Shown: positions 50,085 through 59,380, counted from the first letter of the stretch. The stretch: DNA of 64,000 nt from Bacillota bacterium (GCA_023426125.1 JAFABI010000012.1:117474-181473), one strand, 5' to 3'. Notes: generated by a model from the letters alone, not told the origin. Translations and numbers: made by a program.

Positions 50085-50912
50085 TCACCGCGATGAAGTA
50101 GACCTTTGGTCCTTTCGTTTATAACACGAAGGCGGAACACCCTCCAGCTTCTTAAAGCACTTGCTGAAATAGAATATATCATTAAATCCGACTTTTTGTG
50201 CAACTTCAGCTATCTGATATCCATCCCTTATAAGCTCCTTTGCTTTACTCATACGTATTTCTATAAGGTAGCCGATTGGGGTTTTTCCGGTCACTTCCCT
50301 GAAAACGGCTCCAATGTAAGACGGACTTACCTGGCAAAGATTACTGAGCTCTATCAGCGAAATCTGCTTTGAATAGTTCCCGGCCATGTAGTTTATTAGT
50401 TTTTCCACTTTACGTAGCTTATCGTAATTCATACCACTGCCGCTCTTCCAGGCTGTCAAAAGGCTCATGATCTCCATAAATACCGACCTGCACCGGATAA
50501 TACTGTTTTCCCCCCTCGAAATCCATATCCTTGCAAGCTCGCCAAACAAGTCAAGGAGCCTTAATAACAGATAGTTATCACTGATTTTCTCGATTTCTCC
50601 AAAAGGCAATACGCAGTCCGCCGATTCAAACCTCCCGTCGTTGAGCTCCAGGCAGGTGAAAATAAAATCAACGGCAAAGCACTGCATTGGCTTGTCAGGA
50701 ACTGTTCCGGCCCATCGCAGATCTCCCGGTTTGAAGTAAACCAGATCTCCCCTCGTACCCCTGAATTGTCTGCCGTTGCAGCTAAAAACCGCTTCCCCGC
50801 CATAAATCAGAATCAAATTATGTTTTTGGTATGTCTCTTTTGGAATTCTCCAGCCAGGAGTACAAATTCTATCCACAATGTGAGAAAAGCAGGGAAACAT
50901 ACTATTTACCAT
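50085..50912 (-). CDS. AraC-family regulator
   Basis: About 275 aa. Cupin-like sensing domain (HNLILIYGGEAVFSCNGRQF, GTRGDLVYFKPGDLRWAG) and C-terminal AraC helix-turn-helices (ISLIELSNLCQVSPSYIGAV, then IAEVAQKVGFNDIFYFSKCF). ATG 50912 has GGTGA close upstream; a TTG at 50927 is the alternative. Divergent from the URO-D-like gene at 51070 with about 157 bases between, so it probably activates that gene. Convergent with the response-regulator gene. Confidence 0.9.
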   Translation of the reverse strand: MVNSMFPCFSHIVDRICTPGWRIPKETYQKHNLILIYGGEAVFSCNGRQFRGTRGDLVYFKPGDLRWAGTVPDKPMQCFAVDFIFTCLELNDGRFESADCVLPFGEIEKISDNYLLLRLLDLFGELARIWISRGENSIIRCRSVFMEIMSLLTAWKSGSGMNYDKLRKVEKLINYMAGNYSKQISLIELSNLCQVSPSYIGAVFREVTGKTPIGYLIEIRMSKAKELIRDGYQIAEVAQKVGFNDIFYFSKCFKKLEGVPPSCYKRKDQRSTSSR

Positions 50913-51069
50913 TTTTTCACCATTCAACTGAGAATTGCACCTTCTTTGAGTAAGATATAGTACAAATTAATTATATATTACATGGCTGTTTATATCAACT
51001 GCTGATATGCTTTTAGCATAAGCGGTATCTTCTCTAACCGATAAAAATTATAAAAGGAGTGGCCTTCCG

Positions 51070-52161
51070 ATGTCATTTGATTTGGACATGAAAAATTTTT
51101 GGGAAACAAACAACAGGTGTTTGGATCTGAACGCAGACATTCCACGTGTTCCGGTAAGCATAAATCTTGACGGAGACTGGATATGCGATCACTTAAAGCT
51201 GAATAATGCCAAGTATTATTCCGACTTTGACTACCAGCAGGAGCAAAGGCTGCGGTGCAGTGAAATGACCCAAAAGGAAATTGCCTATACCATCTATCCT
51301 GCAGTTGACTTTGGGGTGGTAATGGATTCCTCCGTTTACGGAGGGGCCGTCAACTATGAATCCAATGCCACCCCTACCCTTCGCCCGGTCATCAACGATC
51401 CTTCTGAGATTGAAGATTTTGTTGAAAAAATGAGCAAGGTCGATGTTCTTGAACAGGGACTTATCCCAAAATACCTTGAATGGCGCCAAAAAATTAAAGC
51501 AAGATACGGAATTGAGCAAAACTACGGCGGCGGAATGAAAGGGTGCGCCACCATGCTTGGACAGCTCTGCAGTATAACCAATTTCCTCACCTGGATAGCG
51601 ACGGATCCTGATGAAATACACAAGCTTGTAAAGTGCTGGCTCGAAACATCCAAACGCTATATCGCGGCAATCAGGAAAGCGACCGGATATCCCGAAAACA
51701 GGAAAGGCTTTCATTTTGCCAGTGACGTAGCCGGTATGCTTTCTCCCGGGATGTACAGAGAATTCATTATGGACTCCGAAAAAGAGTTATATGATCTCTA
51801 TTCTCCTGATCCTTCGGATCCAAGATTCTACCATTCAGATTCCCACATGAAACACCATTTGGATACCCTGAGGGATATGGGGGTTAACCAGGTAAATATT
51901 GACCCGTATATCGACTCGAAGCAGATCCTTGAAAAAATGCCCGATGCCGTTGTATTTGGACAGATTCCACCACTAAAAATTCTACTTTACGGTAAACCTG
52001 AAGAGGTTATCGAGAATGCCAAAAGAGATATTGAACAGGCCGGCCCCGGTAAGCATCTGGTGCTTTGTACCGCAGGCAGTATTAACCCCGGAACAACCTT
52101 CGAAAATCTGAAGGCGCTGTGCTATGCTGTTGAAAAATACGGGTATATTTTTTCTACGTAA
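51070..52161 (+). CDS. Uroporphyrinogen-decarboxylase-family protein, copy 3
   Basis: 363 aa barrel of the URO-D superfamily. Seen: RVPVSINLDGDWICDHL near 26, NYGGGMKGCATMLGQL near 153, HFASDVAGMLSPGMYREFIM near 215, YHSDSHMKHHLDTLRDMG near 257 and VLCTAGSINPGTTFENLKAL near the end. The last motif (Cys plus GSINPGT) is like the zinc-Cys strand of MtaA/CmuA-type methyltransferases, and HSDS gives a possible zinc His. Good RBS AGGAG. Controlled presumably by the divergent AraC regulator. It shares only family-level similarity with the other two copies. Confidence 0.8.
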   Translation: MSFDLDMKNFWETNNRCLDLNADIPRVPVSINLDGDWICDHLKLNNAKYYSDFDYQQEQRLRCSEMTQKEIAYTIYPAVDFGVVMDSSVYGGAVNYESNATPTLRPVINDPSEIEDFVEKMSKVDVLEQGLIPKYLEWRQKIKARYGIEQNYGGGMKGCATMLGQLCSITNFLTWIATDPDEIHKLVKCWLETSKRYIAAIRKATGYPENRKGFHFASDVAGMLSPGMYREFIMDSEKELYDLYSPDPSDPRFYHSDSHMKHHLDTLRDMGVNQVNIDPYIDSKQILEKMPDAVVFGQIPPLKILLYGKPEEVIENAKRDIEQAGPGKHLVLCTAGSINPGTTFENLKALCYAVEKYGYIFST

Positions 52162-52578
52162 CCACTTAATTTAGTTACCCTGCGAAATAGTCATTATAAT
52201 AAGCGCTCCCCCAAAATGCTAACCGCAGCAAATATAAATCCGTGGGTATTGACATAACCCCTGTATATTCTTGAGCTTTCTTTTTATAAAGCAGTTTGAG
52301 GAGCATGTTGGCTTGGATATATAATCGTCAGGAGGCAAGCCGTATGGCTCGTCTCCGGAGCAACCTCTGAATCAAATGCTTATGTCTTACTTCAATCTTG
52401 CGGTTAAATGCCTCAATACCGGCGGTCCGTACTCAAACTCCAGTCCATAGATATTACCGCTGGCATTTTGGCCTTTCTTGAGAATCAAGGCCTGCTCGGC
52501 GCTCCTGCCCTGATGTGTCGGAATTGCGAAGCAATGTAGAAATTAAAATTATGACGCAAGGACGCAGATGGGGCCTGC
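52162..52578. other. Gene-free interval with possible transposase remnant
   Basis: No intact gene. On the minus strand one frame reads AGIEAFNRKIEVRHKHLIQR (about 52345-52430), which looks like the C-terminal end of a DDE-type transposase, and another reads ASGNIYGLEFEYG, but both are short and broken. No terminal inverted repeats were found. Confidence 0.35.
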
Positions 52579-53616
52579 TCAACTAAGGACAATGTTGTTT
52601 TTGCCGGCCTGTTTGGCTTTGTAAAGAGCCTTATCCGCGGAATCGAAAAGCTCGGCAGGGGATTGCCCGTTGTCGGGATAAGCGGAAATGCCGATGGAGA
52701 TGGTGACATTTTCATCGAATCTTTCATGGAGACCCTTCACGATACCATCCTTGATCCTTTCACAGGTTTTCAGGGCGGCAAATTTTCCGGTATTGGGGAA
52801 TATGATCACCAGCTCGTCCCCGCCATACCTTGCCGCAATATCATGCGCCCTTATGAGGGGTTTGATGATGGAGGCGATTTCCGTCAAAATCCTGTCGCCT
52901 TCCAGATGGCCGTGCCTGTCATTAAAGTGTTTAAAATCATCCACATCAATTACCGCCAGGGATACCGATCTGGACAGTTTGGCGCTTTCGATCAGGATAT
53001 CGTCCAGGCTGCCGTAAAAATACTCGTAGTTGTAAAGGGAGGTCAGACTGTCATGAATAGCCATGGAAAAGGTATGCCGGCGAATTTTCCCCTCCAGTAT
53101 TCCAACAAAGAACGCCATGGCAAGCAGATAAAAAATCCTCATCCCCGCAACTCCCGAGATGCTTCCGTTCACCGTAAGGACCGCACCCACATAAAACAGG
53201 ATGCAGATCCCGGTGAGGGCAAGAGAATATTTCAAGCTGTAGAACAAAGCCATAAAAACGATGAAAAATGTATAGAAAATATAATAGGGACTTGCATCTC
53301 CTCCTGAATAAGCAATCCCCAGGGTAAGCAAAGCCAGGTCGATCACCGGCAGCAAAAGCGGAAACCTGCCGGCAAGTTTTTTTCTGGTGTTTTTAAATAT
53401 CAGCAGTATGGCCGCATAGGCAAAATAGCCGTAGGCGAAGGCATTTACGACGGATAAGGGATAAGCCTCGATTAAACCGGTCTTTAATAAGACAAGAAAG
53501 AGAGTTAGGATAGCAATCGCCCTGAAAACAGGAACAAATTCGTCAAAAATATTGAACATTCCCCGGGTGATATAGTCATTTTTCCTCAAATCATCCACCT
53601 GCCTGCATCGGGCCAT
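52579..53616 (-). CDS. Membrane diguanylate cyclase (GGDEF domain)
   Basis: 345 aa. Six hydrophobic segments between about 25 and 180, then a GGDEF domain that makes cyclic di-GMP. The signature reads YGGDELVIIF, with Leu in place of the usual Phe at the last position; catalytic GGDE is kept. RAHD sits five residues before it and is a good RxxD inhibitory site. Start uncertain (53616 or a TTG shortly downstream). Next to a chemoreceptor gene in the same direction, consistent with motility or surface control. Confidence 0.9.
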   Translation of the reverse strand: MARCRQVDDLRKNDYITRGMFNIFDEFVPVFRAIAILTLFLVLLKTGLIEAYPLSVVNAFAYGYFAYAAILLIFKNTRKKLAGRFPLLLPVIDLALLTLGIAYSGGDASPYYIFYTFFIVFMALFYSLKYSLALTGICILFYVGAVLTVNGSISGVAGMRIFYLLAMAFFVGILEGKIRRHTFSMAIHDSLTSLYNYEYFYGSLDDILIESAKLSRSVSLAVIDVDDFKHFNDRHGHLEGDRILTEIASIIKPLIRAHDIAARYGGDELVIIFPNTGKFAALKTCERIKDGIVKGLHERFDENVTISIGISAYPDNGQSPAELFDSADKALYKAKQAGKNNIVLS

Positions 53617-53656
53617 ATCCGCGTACCATTATAGTTTATCCGCGTTTTTCATTATA

Positions 53657-55132
53657 TCAAAAAACTTTAAATATATCCATGCCCGTCTCCGTCAGCTTAT
53701 CCACTTTGCCGATAATGGAATTGATAAGTCCAAATATTTCCGAGGACATCTTTTCAGCAGCCAGACAGTATTCACGGGCTTTTGAATCCTGGTGGGCCTT
53801 TACCGCGTCCATCACCTTATCTCCCAATGCATGGAACTGCAGATGCTTTTCTCCCAGTTCCTCCCATTCGGCTTTAATGTCAGGATTGGTGAGATTCATT
53901 GCATAATAAAAATGTCCGAAAACGCACTTGGTGCCATCGGTTTGAAGGGGGTACAGTTTCATTTCGCCGGTAATTTTTTTCAAATTTGCCATCCAGTTTG
54001 CATGGGCGGTTTTGGCATTGCTCATGGTTTCAACGAATTCCCGGTTGCTGACGGCATTGGTGCTTCCATGCAGAGCATCCATCATTTCCTTGACCAGGCC
54101 CGAAAGATCATTGTCCACCGAAGAGATTTTCTTGGCCTGCTCGGCGCATTTCAGCGCATCCTCCTGAATGAACCTGGTCATGTTGCTGAGGGTCTCAGCG
54201 TCTCTGCTGGAGGCTTCCATGGCCTGATTAATTTCATTTGCCGATATTTTTATGCCTCCCATGGCTTGATTGAGTGTATGTACATCCTTTATGGTATGCT
54301 GCAGCATATCCACATTACTGTTCATTGTATCGTTTACCGAATCGATCTTAAGACTCATTTCTCTTGTAGAGAAAATGGTATTGTCCATGCTCGCTTTCCC
54401 CTCGGTAGCAGCGGTCTGGATGTTGCTTACAAATGTCTTCATACCTTCCAGGCTTTTTTTTGTATCATCTGCCAGTTTGCGTATTTCCTGCGCGACAACG
54501 GCAAACCCGCGGCCGTTTTCGCCCGCCCTTGCCGCTTCGATGGAAGCATTCAGGGCAAGCAGGTTGGTCTGCTCGGCGATGGAATTCACCCCCGCTACCA
54601 ATTCACTTACCCTGCCGGCCATTTCTACCAGCTTATCGATCTGGCCCGTCATTTCTCCGGCATTATTCATCACACTTTCCTTAAGGGCATTTACCTTCTC
54701 CAGATGGACCAGGCTTTCATTGTTCCGCTGTACAAGGGTTGCGGATGCCGCGGACAATTTATCAAGGGTATCGGAAGCATCGGCAATGGTATCGTTGACC
54801 TGATTCATGCTGGCCGTCGTCTGCTGGACAATTGCCAGGTTTGACTCGCTAAGCACAGCCATTTTTTCTGCAAAATCGATCATGCCGTAAGAGATGTGGG
54901 ACATATCCACATCATAACTGCTCAAGGAGGCGGCAGTCCCCAGAAGCTTCTTCGCGGCCAAGGACAGTTTCCTTTCATTATTGAACAACCGGGCAAAATT
55001 ATCAAAAATCCTGTTGTGCAGACCATATTTGATCTCCGGCTTTTCTATTTCCTTTCCCATCGCTTTGCTTTCAACATATTTAAGGATGCATTCCGCCTCC
55101 TTGCATGGAGCTTTTTTAAAAATACCGGGCAT
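53657..55132 (-). CDS. Soluble methyl-accepting chemotaxis protein with C-terminal CZB domain
   Basis: 491 aa, no membrane segment. The MCP signalling hairpin tip is NSIAEQTNLLALNASIEAAR, followed by GENGRGFAVVAQEIRKLAD, which contacts CheA/CheW. The C-terminus (about 375-475) is a chemoreceptor zinc-binding (CZB) domain: His in AKTAHANWMANLK, Cys in KCVFGHFYYA, and His pair in KHLQFHALGDKV. CZB proteins sense zinc or oxidants such as hypochlorite. AGGAGG before ATG. N-terminus has two Cys (PCKEAEC) that could add a redox function. Confidence 0.92.
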   Translation of the reverse strand: MPGIFKKAPCKEAECILKYVESKAMGKEIEKPEIKYGLHNRIFDNFARLFNNERKLSLAAKKLLGTAASLSSYDVDMSHISYGMIDFAEKMAVLSESNLAIVQQTTASMNQVNDTIADASDTLDKLSAASATLVQRNNESLVHLEKVNALKESVMNNAGEMTGQIDKLVEMAGRVSELVAGVNSIAEQTNLLALNASIEAARAGENGRGFAVVAQEIRKLADDTKKSLEGMKTFVSNIQTAATEGKASMDNTIFSTREMSLKIDSVNDTMNSNVDMLQHTIKDVHTLNQAMGGIKISANEINQAMEASSRDAETLSNMTRFIQEDALKCAEQAKKISSVDNDLSGLVKEMMDALHGSTNAVSNREFVETMSNAKTAHANWMANLKKITGEMKLYPLQTDGTKCVFGHFYYAMNLTNPDIKAEWEELGEKHLQFHALGDKVMDAVKAHQDSKAREYCLAAEKMSSEIFGLINSIIGKVDKLTETGMDIFKVF

Positions 55133-55207
55133 TATCTTAAACCTCCTTCAATTTGCATTACGTCATAGCCTGTGGCATAGCAAATAAATAACCTGCAAAC
55201 CTTACCT

Positions 55208-56176
55208 TTAAACAAATAATTTGTAGAAATAAGAGAAAATCCATGAAATCAACAGAGCCGCCGTCATCGTAGTCCCAATCAGCAGAAAGCTTTTTACGGC
55301 AACGGGAAAGGTATCGCATTTGGACTGAAGGGAATTAAAGAGCTTCATCCCCTTATATACCGGAAACAGCGTGATCAGGGCCGCCAGGCATAAAACAGGC
55401 AGCACCCCGGCCACCACCAGGAAAAGGATATCCGCATAGGAAGCATAGTATAAAGCGTTGAACAGGAAAATGGAATTTTTCTTACCTAAGTATACAGGTA
55501 ATGTATGCCTTCCGTTTTCAATGTCATCCTCAAGGTCGCATATGTTGTTTGCCAGCATTATGTTGGCTATCCCGCAAACCAGAGGGAAAGACACAAGGAA
55601 GATGGAAAGGATGTCCGCCATCCCCATACGGAACAAAATGTCGGTCCCTTCAATTGTATAGGAGAAAATGCCGCTGTCATAAGCGTGCACGTATATCGAC
55701 AGAAAGAAAATCACAAAGCCCATAAAGAAGCCGGAAAAAGCCTCGCCCAGGGGCGTCCTGGAAATCGGCAGAGGCCCGAAGGAATAGCATATCCCTATGA
55801 GAAACGACAGGGCGCCGACAGCGAGAACAACAAGGTTGGTGCGTGTCACAAGCAATATACCGGCAGCAACCGCCAGAAACAGCATGCCCAGTATGACGGC
55901 AACCACCGTCCGTTCCTGCAAATGGTATTTTTCAATACTGTTATGGATCTCGAAATTATAGCCGTGTCTTTTATTTGCCCGTTTCCAGTCGAAATAATTG
56001 TTCAGGGTCGTCGTCGTCATGTCAATAAAAAGTAAAGAACAGAAAAACAAAAGGAAATTTATCAAATCAAACCGCTGATAACGGTAGATCACGTAAACAG
56101 TACCCAGCAGCAGCGGAACCACGCTGGCCACCTTGGTCCGTATTTCAACAAGCTTCAAAAAGCTCTTTAAATTCAC
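55208..56176 (-). CDS. UbiA-family prenyltransferase, MenA-like
   Basis: Integral membrane prenyltransferase of 322 aa with about eight hydrophobic segments. The two Asp-rich Mg-diphosphate motifs are NNYFDWKRANK (near 66) and NNICDLEDDIENGRH (near 213), the order of 1,4-dihydroxy-2-naphthoate prenyltransferase (MenA). The start is a GTG at 56176 with GGAGG eight bases before it. It stands alone without other menaquinone genes here, so quinone synthesis is not certain; another aromatic acceptor is possible. Confidence 0.85.
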   Translation of the reverse strand: MNLKSFLKLVEIRTKVASVVPLLLGTVYVIYRYQRFDLINFLLFFCSLLFIDMTTTTLNNYFDWKRANKRHGYNFEIHNSIEKYHLQERTVVAVILGMLFLAVAAGILLVTRTNLVVLAVGALSFLIGICYSFGPLPISRTPLGEAFSGFFMGFVIFFLSIYVHAYDSGIFSYTIEGTDILFRMGMADILSIFLVSFPLVCGIANIMLANNICDLEDDIENGRHTLPVYLGKKNSIFLFNALYYASYADILFLVVAGVLPVLCLAALITLFPVYKGMKLFNSLQSKCDTFPVAVKSFLLIGTTMTAALLISWIFSYFYKLFV

Positions 56177-56285
56177 GGATATTACCTCCAGTGTATGTAA
56201 TGCCCATATTATACCACCTTTTTTACGGAGTAATCCAATTTATTTCATCTCTGCTTCATTTGCCGGGAATTCACTCATTTTACAA

Positions 56286-57044
56286 CTACACGCTCCCGGT
56301 ACTTGCGATATAATCTTCAATCGCTTTCGCCATTGCTTCCGCACATTTTTTGAGGCCTTCCTCCTTTCCGAGAAAGGCGCTGTCTTCTGCGTTGCTCAAA
56401 AAGCCCAGTTCCACCAATACAGCCACTGCTTTCGTATTCTTCAGAACAAACAGTCCGCCGTCGGATTCATACTTTATATCCCTGTCCCTGGTATAACCCA
56501 CTTCTGCCAACCGTTTGTCCATGCATAGCGCAAGCTCCTCCCCCGCTTGCTCCGGGAACCTGCACCAGACCTCAAAGCCTTTTGATTTTGGGCTCCTTTT
56601 ATCAAAGTTGCAGTGTATGGATACATAAATATCGGAATTCGCCTTATTTGCGATATCGCATCTGGCGCTGAGGTCTTCCTCCTGGTTGCGCCCTTTGGCT
56701 TCATCCGTTGTCCGCGTATAGATGATTTCGTAATCGTTTTTTTCAAGAAGCTTGCCTACCTGAAGAGCCACCTTTAAATTAATCTCTTTTTCGGTAAAAC
56801 CCAAAATGCTCCGGGTCCCCTCATCATGCCCTCCATGGCCGGGATCCAGGCAAATCACCATTTTCCCCTCCGGGTAGGCGCCCGGTATGACATCCTCCTG
56901 CTTTATTACAGGAATATTAGGCGTATTTGTGTTTGTACCCGTAGATCTTCCCTGGGGGATCTTGGCCAACAATATACACAGAAAAATTGCCAGGAATGCC
57001 ATGATCACGTAAAATCTTTTCTTGACCCTTCTCCTTCTTCTCAT
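56286..57044 (-). CDS. N-acetylmuramoyl-L-alanine amidase (Amidase_3)
   Basis: 252 aa, anchored by an N-terminal membrane segment (FYVIMAFLAIFLCILL after RRRRRVKKR). Zinc amidase that cuts the bond between muramic acid and the stem peptide. Motifs: LDPGHGGHDEGT (zinc His), EKEINLKVALQVG (zinc Glu), VSIHCNFD (zinc His) and VELGFLSN (catalytic Glu). No SH3 or repeat domain, about the size of CwlD, which works in spore cortex formation; a sporulation role is possible. Confidence 0.9.
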   Translation of the reverse strand: MRRRRRVKKRFYVIMAFLAIFLCILLAKIPQGRSTGTNTNTPNIPVIKQEDVIPGAYPEGKMVICLDPGHGGHDEGTRSILGFTEKEINLKVALQVGKLLEKNDYEIIYTRTTDEAKGRNQEEDLSARCDIANKANSDIYVSIHCNFDKRSPKSKGFEVWCRFPEQAGEELALCMDKRLAEVGYTRDRDIKYESDGGLFVLKNTKAVAVLVELGFLSNAEDSAFLGKEEGLKKCAEAMAKAIEDYIASTGSV

Positions 57045-57182
57045 CGGTATCTTATTCCTTTACCTTATTCATCCTATTTGTATAATTTTATTGATAAATA
57101 CATAATACTACAAATAAACAGGAGAAAAAATTACAAATTGTTAAAAGTTAGAACCTTAATAGGCATCTTCTTCTAAATCTTC

Positions 57183-58415
57183 CTATGGAGCCACCCATTT
57201 CTTCAGTATTCCCTCCAGCACCTTGATGGTTACAGGTTTGGATATATAATCATCCATCCCCGCCGCCAGGCACTTTTCCCGGTCATCCTCAAAGGCATTC
57301 AAGGATTGCAACATCCACAGGCTTTTCCCGGCAGCTATACCTCAGGATGTCCAATGCTTCTACGGTATTTGCGGCATCAATGGCCATGCACCCGGATTCC
57401 TCCAGGTACTCCCTGAATATTCTTCTGTTCAGGCGGTTGCCGTCAACCACCAGTATTTTCATCCCGCTGATTCCGGCATATTGCAGTCGCTCTTTCTCCT
57501 TTCCCTTCTCCATGCCGACTGTAATGGCAAAGGTCGTTCCTTGGTTTACCCTGCTCTCTATCGTGATCCCACCGCCCATATTTTCAATAATCCTCTTGCA
57601 GATGGCAAGGCCAAGGCCTGTGCCTCCATATTTCCTTGTCGTTGAGCTATCCGCCTGGGTAAAAGGCTCAAAGAGGCTTTTTATGGTTTTCTCCGGTATG
57701 CCGATACCGGTGTCCGTTACCTTGAAAACAAGCGACGCAATATTCCCGGCTTCTCCCGTGCATTCTGCCGATAGGGTGATATCTCCATTTTCCGTAAACT
57801 TGAGGGAGTTACTCAAAAGGTTGCCGAATACCTGCCGCAGTCTTCCCGGATCGCCTTTCAACATGGACGGCATATCGGCATGGATCTCCGAATGCACCTC
57901 AATCCCCTTGCTGTATGCTCCCTAAAAATCAGAACAAGGCCCGTCAGAAAGAGTGAATACACATAGATGGAATTTATGATAAAGACGATGCCTCTTTCAT
58001 ATTTGTATACATGAATATTATCAATGATGCCGGTAGGATAAATATTCGACCACATGAGACCATGCCATTTATTTGTAAATGCGATCATCAGAGTCAATAC
58101 CGGTATTATCCATAAAAGCTTCCTCCGCCTGTATTTCAACCACTCATACCGCTCGGAGTATTCAAAGGAAAAATACAGCCAGAATACAGGCATAGACACT
58201 ATTCCCAGGTAGGACAGCTGGGTAAACAGGATCTTGCTGGTTCCTGCCGTGCTTATAACCTCAAGGGCTGCAAAAACCGTCCAGACGGTAATGGAAAGCA
58301 TGAGCAAAACAAAATTGGTGTGTTCCTGCGTTCTGTTCATCCGGTACCAGATATACCATGCAAGCATCAGTGACAATGCCACGGTTATGACCGAAAGCAA
58401 AACAAACGAACTCAT
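57183..58415 (-). pseudogene. Hybrid histidine kinase with two internal deletions and frameshifts
   Basis: Three pieces in different frames. (1) 58415 to about 57925: 7TM sensor (HisKA_7TM-like) with GIVSMPVFWLYFSFEYS and KWHGLMWSNIYPTG. (2) about 57915 to 57300: ATPase with HSEIHADMPSMLKGDPGRLR, FGNLLSNSLKF, TDTGIGIP, then half of a receiver (ILVVDGNRLNRRIFREYL). (3) to 57183: NAFEDDREKCLAAGMDDYIS, the receiver C-terminus. Joint 1 lacks the whole HisKA dimerisation domain with the phospho-His; joint 2 lacks about 45 residues around the receiver's phospho-Asp. Each joint changes frame, so the product is non-functional. The 7TM part starts at an ATGA overlap with the receiver gene at 58412. 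Confidence 0.85.
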
Positions 58416-58804
58416 CCGTCTTCTCCCATGGACACCTTGCGGATTCTTTCCCTGAGTAAATCGGCTATTATGGGTTTTACAAGATAGCCCTGCACCCCCA
58501 CCATTTTTGCCATTAAAACACTGTCCCGGTCAGCGTGCTCCGTAAGAATAATTACCGGAATGTTCCTGTATTTTTCCGCTGCTCTGAGCCTGCTTACAAG
58601 ATCAAACCCGTTTGCGTCGTTTAAGCTTAGATCCATTAACACGATATCGGCCTTTTCGCCGTACTCCTCGATAGCGCTTAGCATGCCGAATTCGCTTCCC
58701 GCTTCCCTTACGATGTACCCGTCCTTCTCAAGGATCACCCTGACTTCCTTGCGTATCGACGGCGAATCGTCCACTACCAGCACGATGTTTTTTGTATTTG
58801 ACAT
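58412..58804 (-). CDS. Single-domain response regulator (receiver)
   Basis: 130 aa made of one CheY-like receiver: VLVVDDSPSIRKEVRVIL, phospho-acceptor Asp in IVLMDLSLNDANGFDL, Lys in GYLVKPI. No output domain. ATG 58804 follows AGGAG by nine bases. Its stop overlaps the start of the kinase remnant (ATGA), so the two were translationally coupled. With the kinase broken, it may now be served by another kinase. Confidence 0.9.
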   Translation of the reverse strand: MSNTKNIVLVVDDSPSIRKEVRVILEKDGYIVREAGSEFGMLSAIEEYGEKADIVLMDLSLNDANGFDLVSRLRAAEKYRNIPVIILTEHADRDSVLMAKMVGVQGYLVKPIIADLLRERIRKVSMGEDG

Positions 58805-58856
58805 ATTAGCATTCTCCTGAAATAAAACAGCATTCATTTATTAACGCTGTATACAA

Positions 58857-59204
58857 TTACATTTCTATATATTTTTTTATCTCTCTAATTGCACAATCAA
58901 TGGATTGTGTAAGGTTTGCAAGGCGGCTGCCGATGTCCTCGAATTTCCCCTTTCTTATATCAAAGCCCATGAGGGTTGCTTGCTCATACACCTGTCCGGC
59001 TTTAAAGCTGCCGGATATCCCCTTGACATTGTGCACCGTCTTCCCCAGCATCTCAAAGTCGTTTCCCGAAAAACAGCACAAAAGCTTTTCCTTTTCTTCA
59101 AGCATTTCATCATGGAAAACCTGGTATAATTCCTTTATAGCATCCCTGTCCAAGCCCGTTTCGGCCATAAATGCAGTATAATCGATTATTTTCTCTATTT
59201 GCAG
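58857..59204 (-). CDS. Histidine phosphotransfer (HPt) domain protein
   Basis: About 115 aa helical HPt domain: phospho-His in MLGKTVHNVKGISGSFKA, followed by helices. It belonged to the phosphorelay with the receiver and the hybrid kinase next to it. The start is unclear. GGAGGAGG lies at about 59208-59215 and the nearest in-frame codons are CTG (59204) and ATA (59198); the first ATG is much later, inside the domain. The frame continues up to 59318 but that part is hydrophobic and unlike HPt. Confidence 0.8.
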   Translation of the reverse strand: MQIEKIIDYTAFMAETGLDRDAIKELYQVFHDEMLEEKEKLLCCFSGNDFEMLGKTVHNVKGISGSFKAGQVYEQATLMGFDIRKGKFEDIGSRLANLTQSIDCAIREIKKYIEM

Positions 59205-59304
59205 CGCCTCCTCCAGCTTCCACCAAAAGACAAATATACAATATAATTCGACATAAAAAAATAGACTCCTGCAATGTACCGGTGTTTTTTTCGCTGGAAC
59301 GCTC

Positions 59305-59334
59305 TTGACAAACAGCAAAAAAGGAATATATAAT
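59305..59334 (+). promoter_or_regulatory. Promoter of the CadC-like/P-type ATPase locus
   Basis: TTGACA (59305-59310), 18 bases, TATAAT (59329-59334): both boxes match consensus exactly. Confidence 0.85.
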
Positions 59335-59342
59335 AATAGTTG

Positions 59343-59360
59343 AACAATGATTCAATTGTT
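59343..59360. promoter_or_regulatory. ArsR/CadC-type operator at the promoter
   Basis: AACAAT-GATTCA-ATTGTT inverted repeat just downstream of the -10 box. TTGAAC..TGATT is shared, in reverse, with the region before the HMA gene (59830-59858). Confidence 0.6.
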
Positions 59361-59380
59361 TGTTTTATAGGAGGAGCGGT

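Noticed and set aside
52340..52440. Insertion sequence at the URO-D/GGDEF boundary
   Set aside because: Only about 30 transposase-like residues in a broken frame; no terminal repeats or target duplication found, so not called as an element.
53792..54844. 350-codon open frame on the plus strand opposite the chemoreceptor gene
   Set aside because: It is the complement of a clear MCP-CZB coding sequence; no RBS and no recognisable protein features.
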